Source of the DNA: Smittium culicis | Taxonomy: Eukaryota > Kickxellomycota > Harpellomycetes > Harpellales > Legeriomycetaceae | NCBI GenBank assembly: GCA_001970855.1 | Contig: LSSN01002023.1 | Coordinates: 1-12,973 of the forward strand | Length of the DNA: 12,973 nucleotides | Direction of reading: 5' to 3' | Shown here: positions 1-8,102 of the stretch, one piece after another | Position numbering within the stretch: position 1 is the first letter of the stretch | Layout of the letters: the number at the start of each line of letters is the position of its first letter | The notes under the pieces: model-generated | What the model saw: only the letters and a program-made list of their open reading frames with translations | Databases searched by the model: none | Told to the model about the DNA's origin: nothing | Program-made: the position numbers and the translations under genes

Positions 1-38
1 GTATGGAGCTGCTAGAGCGGCGGAGGAGGTTCGGTTGA
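1..38 (+). CDS. possible 3' end of an upstream gene, frame unresolved
   Basis: The first 38 bases are about 60% GC, and composition falls sharply right after them, as at the end of a coding region. Two readings compete. With codons starting at base 3 the frame reads MELLERRRRFG and stops at TGA 36-38, exactly at the composition break. With codons starting at base 1 there is a TAG at 13-15, followed by SGGGGSVEKLFS and a TAA at 52-54; the glycine/serine run resembles the tail of the gene at the right edge. The minus strand has no ATG here. Too little sequence is present to name a product, and a non-coding GC-rich remnant is possible. Confidence 0.3.
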   Translation, partial: MELLERRRRFG

Positions 39-2478
39 AAAATTATTTTCTTAATATTTTTTTATTCGCATCTATATGGCTTTTCTAATATATATTGATA
101 AACTATATCTATATAATCTGCTTATCATAATAGTATAAAATGAAATTCGATATGACTTTTTTGCATACATAGGTTGCATTATAAAACCCAAAACAAGGTT
201 CTAAATATTATTAGTATGACTTTTTATAACGCTTGTTACTACTAAATAAATTTTACAGTTTTTCTCAATTTCTTATTCATTTCATATTCTTATTTTTTAT
301 ATAAATTTTACAATTTTTGGAATACATTTATCATCCTATGTGTGATAATGCATTTATTCAAAAAATTGTAATGATTTCATGTTAATTTACAGTTGTACCA
401 TCTTGTCATTTTTAAAATTTATTTTGAGCTTTTTTTTTTCGTGCCAATATTCCAAAATAATATGAATATATTTATGGTAATAATCATCACTGAATTATAA
501 TTAAATTGAAATCACTTTACCTAAATGGTACATTTTAATATTATAAAACATAATTTATAAAATTTAATATTATTTCAGTTTATATTATCAATATTTAGTT
601 TTAAAAAGAGATTTATTATATTAATTATTAATCTAGTAACTCTGTAGATGCAAAATCAGATGATAATATAAATGTCTAGCATTATTATGACTGGCTTCAG
701 AAATTTAGATTAAATTCAATTATTTCTTGTAAATATTTAGTTAAAGATTAAATCATAAATAAAATTTAAGAAAATTATACGCGCTCAGAAACTTTAAACG
801 TTTTTGTGTTTGATTCAATATCAAGAAAAATTATGAAAGTATCGTATTTGAACAATTATATCTGTATTCAAAATTTTATGCAATATCAACAGATGCATGT
901 ACATATAATTATCCAAATTAAGTTATATAGATTATAAAGAAATTTTTGTAGTGCGAAAATAGTGCACATTTATAAGTCTTTGATGTAAAGAATATACTTA
1001 AAAACTTAAGTAAATTATATCAAAATTTTTATTTAAATCGATTTAATTAAAGATAAAGGCTTTATGATTAACATCGAATTTATAATTGATAGTAACTTTT
1101 TATTGAAATCAAGTTTATAATCAAAATCTATAATTAATAAAGTCGATTTTTTAATCAAAATTTTATGATAACGCCTGCTTTCATTATATAATAAAAAATA
1201 ATTATTTATTGATCAATCTCATAAATGAAATCTTTTATATTATTAGTACTCATTTATGATTATTCGCTGGTAGTCCACCTCATTTTTTTTCTGGGAAATT
1301 TTTTTTTGCTATTTGTTAATAAGAATATCAAATAAAACTTAAATTATGATTTTCTCGTCTAAATTTTATTAGAAACTTATATATCGTTAAAATAAAATCC
1401 ACTAGCGTATAATACCTTTAATTTTTTTTTATTTTTTATTTTTTTGTCTAAGATTTTAATTCTAATAAGTTTTCTTAAATATGAGATATAATGAACATCT
1501 TTTAAAGGCGCTTAATTTTATGTATCCATTATAATCTAATAGATATAAGTAAAATATATTACTTTTTTTATTAATACCAATAAGCGAAAGTTGAATTAAC
1601 ATTCAAAAAGTGTGTAATTTACGTATTCAAAGAAAATTCTTGATTTGAACAAGTTTAAATGCAAAAAATATAATTCCACATTGTATATTTTCTTTCTAGA
1701 AGTATTATTTATCTACAAATTCAAAAAGTATTGCATATTTACTTTAATATTTAAAGAAATTCGCAAAGGTGTTTTTGTTTCATGGATACATTTATTAAAC
1801 TATTTAAATTCTTGTCGCTAATAAATCTAGAATAATTACATATAAATATTTGCTGTATTAATCTAAGAGAATTTTAATCTAAAGTAATTTATTTTTTATA
1901 AGATTCGCTCATTATAAATAGGTAATTATAATTAAATATTTTTTTACAGCATTTTTATATAGTTATTTAAAATTATTTATTATAAATAAGAATAGCTGAG
2001 AACTAAGAGCATGCCCAAAATACTTGAAATTTGATTACCCTGACTGTAAATTTATAACTTTATAACTAATTACTTGTTTTAAAGTCGCTTTTTAAATCTT
2101 GATAACTTTCTTGTTATGAATTTATTTTTTTATTGTGAATTCAAGCTATTTATTGATTTAGAAATAACTATCTTGAAATGAGAAATACAAATAAAAACTA
2201 TTAATGAGCCAAGTAATAAGAATAAATGTTATATCCACTAAAAACGCTGAATGAGTGGTTTTATATTATTGGAGTATTAAATATATTGAAAATTTATAAT
2301 AATATAGTTTATCAGCGAATTATCAAAAATTTAATCTAATGAGGAAATAGACGAAATTATATGCTGTATCTTACAATTTTCTGGAATTCTGTGAGGTTAA
2401 ACTAATAATAATTTAAAAAGTTTTTTTATATTTTTTTATTTACATAGCACTGAACAAGGTCGCACGAAGTTTTATTTA
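39..2478. other. very AT-rich gene-free spacer
   Basis: This stretch of about 2.4 kb is dominated by A/T homopolymers and short AT words, with no open frame of useful length on either strand and no recognisable domain, tRNA or transposon terminus. The only structure I noticed is a loose AT-rich inverted repeat around 1035-1049 and 1132-1150 that shares AAATCGA. It is too short and too AT-rich to call. It is consistent with decayed repeat or heterochromatin-like DNA, which is inference. Confidence 0.6.
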
Positions 2479-2510
2479 TTAACCCTTTCCCTCCCAAAAA
2501 ATTTTTGTAT
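2479..2510 (+). repeat. left terminal inverted repeat of the 4.6-kb TTAA element
   Basis: TTAA followed by CCCTTTCCCTCCC and an A6T5G run. It pairs with the terminus at 7050-7081. The GC-rich core stands out sharply in an AT-rich background. Confidence 0.7.
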
Positions 2511-2640
2511 AAAGAAAAAAAATATAAATCAAATAGGATGCATAAGAATGTTTCATCTTTTTAGATATTACTAAACTGAATATTAAGATTAAATCAAAAC
2601 AAGCGCAATAAAATGAACTAAATAATTTTTAAAGGCAATT

Positions 2641-2663
2641 TATGTGATATCTTTATCATCTTT
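2641..2663 (+). repeat. left inverted repeat of the DIRS-like element
   Basis: The 23-bp segment beginning TATGTGATATC matches the complement of 6687-6709 at 20 of 23 positions. All three differences are transitions. An inverted short copy of ATAAAGATATC lies at 2758-2768. DIRS elements have inverted terminal repeats (known); that this is the true end is inference. Confidence 0.5.
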
Positions 2664-2812
2664 TCTATAGCAAAGGTACTCTATCAGCTAAAAGATTTTC
2701 ATATATTTTCTTTTAAAAATCTCACATAAAACCAATTTTATTGTGTCATGATGGAGCATAAAGATATCAATCGGGTGTCTGTTAACAAAAACCAGGTCAA
2801 AAAGTAAACTGA

Positions 2813-3317
2813 AATTATCAGATAACTCCTCCGAGAGAGGGAACGCAATACCGAAACAAAGAAACCTATGTAAATATAAGGATACCTTTGACTGACTTTG
2901 TTGTCTATTCAGAGCTTATTGGAGCACTTCCTCCAATCGAAGATGACTTTTATCGTACACTGCTGAAAGAAAATGTAAGGAAAGAGGAAATCCGCCCTTT
3001 TCCGAAAATCAATAAAATAATTAACAGCTAGCGCCGTTAAACTACCATTATGTATGGCAGTGAAGAATTTCTACACTAAACTCCACGTTATTCAAGTCGC
3101 ATTAGTCCAGGATACACTTCCAATCGATATCTTCGATCACAGCTGGATCCAGGATAACTATGAACTAGTTTCTGAAGACCAAAATATAGTGTTTTTATGC
3201 ACAATTAGGGAACTTTTAGCTAAATTAGATTCATTGATCACACGGGGAAGACTGAACAACCTTCACAAGTGAATGGATCTTTCTTGTAAACCACATCTTT
3301 ATATCGCGTCCAAAAAA
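2813..3317 (+). pseudogene. gag-like ORF remnant of the DIRS-like element
   Basis: A plus-strand frame is open from 2813 to a TAG at 3029-3031, including IRIPLTDFVVYSELIGALPP, and about 72 codons are legible. The reading continues one frame over from about 3027 to a TGA at 3270-3272, including AVKNFYTKLHVIQVALVQD and IRELLAKLDSLITRGRLNN. It then fades, with further stops near 3316. So the segment holds one frameshift and at least two stops in about 500 bases. Its position ahead of the reverse transcriptase and its acidic-helical character suit a gag-like protein of a DIRS-type element. I recognise no zinc knuckle or other defining motif, so gag identity is inferred from position. Confidence 0.5.
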
Positions 3318-3550
3318 AAAACCTCTGATGGACCATAAAAAGCTGGATTCTCTGATCACCAAAAAGAAGTCCGATAAAAGCTTTAGATTACGAATGCTAT
3401 TTATCGTGCGCCAGAAGATTAGCGCTCAAAGCGGCACCTAAATCAAAGCTTCTCAGACGCAAACCTCTGAATCTGTACAAACACCTGTTGCAGTAAAAAC
3501 GACTAGCACAAGTCAAATTATCACTGGAGAGAACGCGAACTAAATATGGT

Positions 3551-4528
3551 GTCTCAATAGACCTGCCAAAAGGGTTCCCATTTGGGGGACTCTTCGCGAC
3601 GTTTCTATCTATGTGCAACAGACTGAAAAACAGGTCCTGGTTCCGAAAATTTTTCGAGAAGAGGTTCCAGATCTCATTCAGTAAACAGGAATAGAAAAAA
3701 AAAATGAACTAAGAGGAGAAACGAAAAAGTATTTTCATAGTGAAAGGACATTTAATCGTGGCCCAAATCTAAAAAATCATCTCAATCGTTTAGCGAGCAA
3801 TCCTCAGCGCCTTTGGAAAGGAATTTTGTCCGGAAAACCTCCATCTGATGCGCCATATGATACTCAGCAAAAGAGAAATCAGCACAAAGGCCTAAAATAT
3901 CCTGATAGTCGAATAATCCTTCCTTCGTTCCAAGAAAGCTATAGAGAAGGAATGAGATCAAAATCTGGGATTCCACAGCAACTTCTTTGCCATACCAAAG
4001 AATACAGGGGTACTTAGACAAGTTCTTAACTGAGGAACTTAATTTGCGTGTAAAACCGATGAATTTCAAAATGATAACGTTGACATCGATATGCAGGGTG
4101 GTTCGGGGGAAGAATTTATTGGATTCAGTGGAACTAGAAGTTTAATTTATGCATATCCCGATTTACAAGACGTGCAAGTAGTATCTGCGATTCTGGCAGA
4201 ACGGCATTTCATACCAGTTCCATGTGCTCCAGTTTAGGCAGTCACTCGGCCCCCTCACTTTAATCAAGATTCTAATAAAGGTTTTTACATGTGTTCTATC
4301 ACAGTGATTGCGAGTTTCAGCGTACCTAAACCGTCTGTTAATTTTAGGGAAATCCAGGGAGGCATAAAACGCCAAAACCAGCAGAATTTACTCAATACTG
4401 CTCGAGCTGGAGTAAAAAATCAAGGAACAGAAATCTTCTACCACATCGAAACAATTTATTGCTCATTTAGGAATGCAGATAAACACGCAGAAAATGGCGC
4501 TGAAAATTCCAGTTCTAAGTTCAGGAGC
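3551..4528 (+). pseudogene. reverse transcriptase remnant of the DIRS-like element
   Basis: The leading segment at 3551-3691 reads DLPKGFPFGGLFATFLSMCN and then a basic-aromatic stretch, like the GGRL...F region ahead of DIRS reverse transcriptases. The core runs near 3965-4435. It shows a fingers-type stretch FFAIPKNTGVLRQVLN (about 3976-4030), then FMHIPIYKTC with NGISYQFHVL (about 4146-4220). At 4323-4334 comes YLNR where the family has YLDD, followed by LLILGKSREA and a stop. Motif A has become VELEV-stop just before FMHIP (from 4128). Both catalytic aspartate sites are therefore lost. The 4128-4528 segment holds one frame throughout and contains stops but no frameshift. Function would have been copying of element RNA; it cannot be active. 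Confidence 0.85.
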
Positions 4529-5570
4529 CTGCACTTGGAGGCCTGCAAGCTATTGAATATAGGAATTAATTCATTGAAGGGCTTAGCAAGCTTAATCGGA
4601 AAATCGCATGCAATTTCAGTGGCTCATCTTCATTTATACCTATTATTACGAAGGCTATTAGAGCTTAATATCTTTAGCTAACTAAACTGAAATCCTGGAT
4701 GGTCAGTTAATCTGAAAGAACCTGAAATCAAGTATCTGAAATTCTGGAAAGATGAAATTTCCAAATTGAATATTCAGTCATTCCTTTCTGGAACTACGGA
4801 GCTAGATATCTTTATATACCCCAGATAAAATGAATTAGAAGTGGTAATAGGTCCAAAAAACCATTCAGTCATATGAGTTCCACAGGAAAAATTGATTCGC
4901 ATTAGTTCATAGGATCTACTAGCTATCCTATATGCGCTACATCTCAAGATTGTAATAGGAAGATCAGTACTTATATATTTCTATAAAAAAACAATAATTG
5001 CATATATTTGGAAATTTCGAGGCGCTACATCAGCAAAGCTTCTGGAAATCGTGGAGTAGATTTGGATACATTTCATATTAACCAAAACTCGCCAGTAAGT
5101 ATCATATATACCGTCAGTTCAAAACTTCGCTCATTTCCTGAGACGTCAAAACATGCAAACAGAATACAAAATATCTGACCAAAAATTAACGAAGCTGAAA
5201 GCTATGTTTGGTCCGCACAATTTGGAACTGCTCGATTTAAAAAAGAGCAAGAAGCTGAAAGCTTACTACAGCTGATTTCCGGATACCAGGGTAGCAGGGA
5301 TCAACTATCTGTTGTTAAACTGAAATACGGGGAAGAATAAATACGATTTCCTGTCATGGAACTTAGTCTATCTAGTAGTTCGAAAGGTCGTACGAGAACG
5401 ACTGACAGTAAATATAGTTGCTCCTCTATGGAGATCAGCGATATGGTTCCCCAATCTGATTAAATCATCAATTTCCAACCGCTTCTGCTTCAGGCGAAAA
5501 CTATAATTTCTGACTCCAAAAGCGGAATATTACCGTTAACAGAGAATAAGCACTGGATTCTGATTGTCTA
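4529..5570 (+). pseudogene. RNase H and connecting region remnant of the DIRS-like element
   Basis: One plus-strand frame can be followed from 4529 to about 5520 with no indel but at least nine in-frame stops. It opens with LLNIGINSLKGLASLIGKSH (from about 4550), the helix between RT and RNase H in DIRS elements. Next comes WKDEISKLNIQSFLSGTTEL (from about 4746) and DIFIY where family members have an acidic TDAS-type motif, so the first catalytic aspartate is lost. DLLAILYALHLK and IIAYIWKFRGATSAKLLE (about 4916-5050) match the rest of the RNase H fold. FGPHNLEL at 5207-5230 and APLWRSAIWFPNL at 5420-5458 are conserved linker motifs of DIRS polyproteins. A shift to another frame at about 5520 gives GILPLTENKHWILIV. 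Confidence 0.82.
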
Positions 5571-6690
5571 GTGGATCAGCGGTACATCTTAAAAGAGAAA
5601 TGTTTGTAAAATCTGGCAATTGATATTGTCATATTAAATTAGCGTTGTATCAAGTGTAAATTCGGGTATTATCGTGTTCAAAAACGCCTTCTAGATTAAC
5701 GACCAGAAATAAAATCACCTCCGCGATATCAGCACCGCAGGTGGTAAACTATCTAGATTAAATTTACCGAGAAATTTATTTAAAGGTAACCAAAGTTAGG
5801 GCGTATAAAACAGTCCTTTTTATGCATTTTGATCACCCTGACGCGCTAGAAAACAATAAACTGCTTAAAGAATTTTTTCTGATCTAAACTAAGCCTCAAA
5901 TACATCTTTTACAAGGCTTTCAATCGATATAACACAAGTTTTATAATATTTCACGACTGAGAGAATACTGCGGAGCTCTCCAAAAAGAACTAATATTCGA
6001 ACATATACCTGATAATAGCTATCACAGGGTTCCTAAAAGCATCTGAAGGGCACCGTATAGATGTCTCCAAGACAGTAATTGCTCAAAGAATATGAAATTT
6101 AGCATTTGTAGCTCCAAATAATGGAGGTAAGGAATATCAAATCATTCTCCCTAGGCAAGTCATTAGAAACAATGATCAAATTTTATACCTAATTTAGACT
6201 TACGATGTGTTTAAACAAAGAATAGCTCAAACTAAGTGCCCGAGCTTACACTTCAACTACTGTTCAACTTCAGCTAATATACAATTAGATTCATAAAACA
6301 TCATCAGAAGCCCTTCATTGTAGGCAGAATAACCTGATATATATTCTCGATTTTGGGACTCATAATCCACCTACCGAGTACTCTAATATTTAAGCCACGC
6401 GCTATTGGGGCAACTCTTAAATCATATGCAGGAGTTTCGACTGAAGATTTCTCACGCACAAAATTTTTTTTCAAATTATTATATGCTTGACTCGTATTAT
6501 AGACTCACTAGAAGCTCCACTGGCATTCTAACTGAGTCTATTCACTCTCTGGAATATCTTATTATGTTCCCTCTCTGAAATATAATGTTATTGTTGTTCA
6601 TGATCTTTAGAACGAAGATAGATATATATTATATGAGGAGAGGAGGCATATAAGTCCCGACCGTCATCTAAAATTATCCTCAGCTGAAAG
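5571..6690 (+). pseudogene. tyrosine recombinase remnant of the DIRS-like element
   Basis: Tyrosine recombinases replace the usual integrase in DIRS elements and insert the circular DNA copy (known). A SAM-like N-terminal portion is legible at 5711-5900, including VRAYKTVLFMHFDHPDALEN. The catalytic portion shows FIKHHQKPFIVGRIT (about 6289-6335) and then KPRAIGATLKSYAGVSTED (6392-6448), where R at 6398-6400 fits the second catalytic arginine. The histidine expected three residues earlier reads as Phe. After a frame change, FSNYYMLDSYYRLTRSSTGI includes the candidate nucleophile tyrosine at 6477-6482. The reading ends near ERRHISPDRHLKLSSAER (to about 6690). Many stops and several frame changes make it inactive. 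Confidence 0.75.
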
Positions 6691-6709
6691 GTGATAAGGA
6701 TATCACACA
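6687..6709 (-). repeat. right inverted repeat of the DIRS-like element
   Basis: The complement begins TGTGTGATATCCTTATCACC and pairs with 2641-2663. It overlaps or directly follows the end of the recombinase relic, as in compact DIRS elements where the coding region runs into the terminal repeat. Confidence 0.5.
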
Positions 6710-6713
6710 GGCG

Positions 6714-7049
6714 TAATTTACTAACTATTTATGAAAATTTTATTTATTTAATTTTTAATCTTATTTTAAATCTTATTTTTATTGGTTTGCAATTTTTAGT
6801 TCAATGTTATCCAATATGATGGTAACACTTAATATTTTTCCTCATATAATATACACTGACCTTATCTCTAAAAATCTCGAAAAATGACTACAGTTTTAGG
6901 CCTGGTTAGTGCAGGTCAATTTTCTGATAATCTTTTTTTTTCATATTTCAACGTTGCTCACATTTTGGATAACATTTATATAAAGTTTATATAATAAAGT
7001 TTAAATATTACATATATTTTTACTTAATGAGAGGACTTTATTTTTTCAT
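6714..7049. other. AT-rich flank between the DIRS relic and the right TTAA terminus
   Basis: No coding content. A 15-bp segment at 6840-6854 (TCCTCATATAATATA) is the exact complement of 6627-6641 inside the end of the recombinase relic. The part from 6859 to 6920 is slightly more GC-rich and is bounded by TGACCT and AGGTCA. Together with 2511-2640 it probably represents the interior of the older TTAA element. Confidence 0.4.
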
Positions 7050-7081
7050 CATGCAAAAATTTTTGGGCGGTAAGGGGTTAT
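7050..7081 (-). repeat. right terminal inverted repeat of the 4.6-kb TTAA element
   Basis: On the plus strand this reads CAAAAATTTTTGGGCGGTAA followed by GGGGTTAT. Its complement aligns with the terminus at 2479-2510 with a few substitutions and one A-run gap. The outer TTAT is one change from TTAA. Confidence 0.7.
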
Positions 7082-7613
7082 AGATGCATTCAGAATTTTT
7101 TTATTTTATTTATTTTTTTATGGTAAACGATATACCTAACAACAAGAAGTTTTCTATAAATTTATAATTCGTTTTTCTAAAATCGCAAAAAATTTTCAAT
7201 AATAAAAACTGTCTGAAAACAATGCGAAAACAGTGTGTAGTTTCTTATTTATGGTATATATATATATATAACATATATCGCGAATTATGAATTTAAAGAC
7301 CCAAAAAAATTAGATATTGAAATGAAAATTTATTTTTTTGCAAATTTAACTTCGCGTTGAATACTATCTTTTAATATTTTTTTCTCGCTCTTATTACCAG
7401 CTTATTTGCTTTCAGAATGAACACAATTATATGTTTTTTATATTTTGTATTTCTTTTTAACTTGAATTAAAACTGCTAAATAAAGCAAGTTTATATAACT
7501 AGAAAATTCTAGTGTAAAAAATTAAATATTTAAGTATAAAAAGCTTAAGCAATTTTTTTTTTAATTCTCGGATTATATTAATAAAGCGAAAGTAATAATT
7601 CAAAATAAGTTAT
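7082..7613. other. AT-rich spacer
   Basis: Apart from the (TA)8 tract there is no ORF, terminus or repeat I can support in this interval of about 530 bp. Confidence 0.5.
7255..7270. repeat. (TA)8 microsatellite
   Basis: Eight uninterrupted TA dinucleotides, followed after a short break by CATATAT. This is a simple-sequence tract with no function evident. Confidence 0.9.
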
Positions 7614-7808
7614 TTAAACCTTTCCCGTCCAAAACTATAAAAAAAATCAATTTATTAATTCGTTTATGATTTTTTAAGCGGTTTTATTATTTTCTACTAT
7701 TCAACGAACAACGAATATTTCTTATAACCACGTAACTGAATTATTTATTTGAATCTGTTGGCTATATTTGGTAGATAAAAAATTTTATACCGCCCGGGAA
7801 ATGGTTGA
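7614..7808 (+). mobile_element. 195-bp TTAA element, copy A
   Basis: The left end is TTAA (7614-7617) followed by ACCTTTCCCGTCCA. The right end is CCGCCCGGGAAATGG followed by TTGA (7805-7808). It is 195 bp including both flanks, the same length as copies B and C. Its 3' half shares TGGCTATATTTGGTAGATAA-like sequence and the GCCCGGGAAA block with copy B. No coding capacity. The structure fits a MITE of a TTAA-targeting (piggyBac-like) family. Confidence 0.75.
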
Positions 7809-8102
7809 AGGCCTTTAAAAGCTAAATATTAGTTAATTTTTTACACATGTGTACTTTTAAGGGAGACTTTAAGCTATGTGCATGGGAGATTATTAGGGAT
7901 AGAAAAACTTTTTTCCCTTGGAGTTTTATTCGATTTAATAATCAGGTGTGTTTGTTGGATAATTCGTTTTTTTCATATGATAATATAAGCTAGCTGATTA
8001 TATAATCCAAAATAAAATTTGAAGCGAAGTAAAAGTATAATATAAAATGCTTCTCTCGCCAAATTAATCTCTCATATATTGTACTGGAATTTTATTTATA
8101 GG
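7809..8102. other. AT-rich spacer
   Basis: No gene. It contains the 10-bp palindrome ACACATGTGT near 7842 and nothing else I can interpret. Confidence 0.4.

Larger units (their letters stand above)
2641..6709 (+). mobile_element. degenerate DIRS-like (tyrosine recombinase) retrotransposon
   Basis: The body is clearly richer in GC than its flanks. Read on the plus strand, with many stops, it carries the remains of a gag-like protein, a reverse transcriptase, an RNase H and a tyrosine recombinase in that order. This order, with a tyrosine recombinase in place of a DDE integrase, defines the DIRS/Ngaro order of retrotransposons (known). The assignment rests on short motifs in series, including AYLNRLLILGKSRE at the RT active site, FGPHNLEL and APLWRSAIWFPNL after the RNase H, and PRAIGATLKSYAGVSTED in the recombinase. 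Inverted repeats of 23 bp at the two limits match at 20 positions. No methyltransferase or hydrolase domain was recognised. All coding parts are dead. Confidence 0.8.
2479..7081. mobile_element. 4.6-kb TTAA-bounded element with inverted termini carrying a DIRS relic
   Basis: The left end is TTAA (2479-2482) followed by CCCTTTCCCTCCCAAAAAAT. The right end, read on the minus strand from 7081, is ATAA followed by CCCCTTACCGCCCAAAAATT. The two match at roughly 25 of 30 positions with one gap, continuing through TTTTTG and AT. TTAA target duplications and CCC-starting termini are typical of the piggyBac superfamily (known); the right TTAA has one substitution. No piggyBac-type transposase is visible. 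The interior is a dead DIRS-like retroelement with its own inverted ends, so the simplest view is a non-autonomous TTAA element of about 530 bp that was interrupted by the retroelement. The same terminal motif is found in three 195-bp elements in this window. Confidence 0.65.

Noticed and set aside
1035..1150. AT-rich inverted repeat sharing AAATCGA
   Set aside because: The match is short, gapped and nearly all A/T, as expected by chance at this composition.
3397..4375. Several minus-strand open frames of 70-95 codons, and one short plus-strand frame, within the retroelement
   Set aside because: They lie opposite or out of frame with the gag-RT relic, whose motifs read on the plus strand in other frames.
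2832..6581. AGAGAGGGAAC near 2835 and its complement near 6571, as a possible DIRS internal complementary region
   Set aside because: Only 11 bp, and both copies fall within readable coding relics, so it is probably coincidental.
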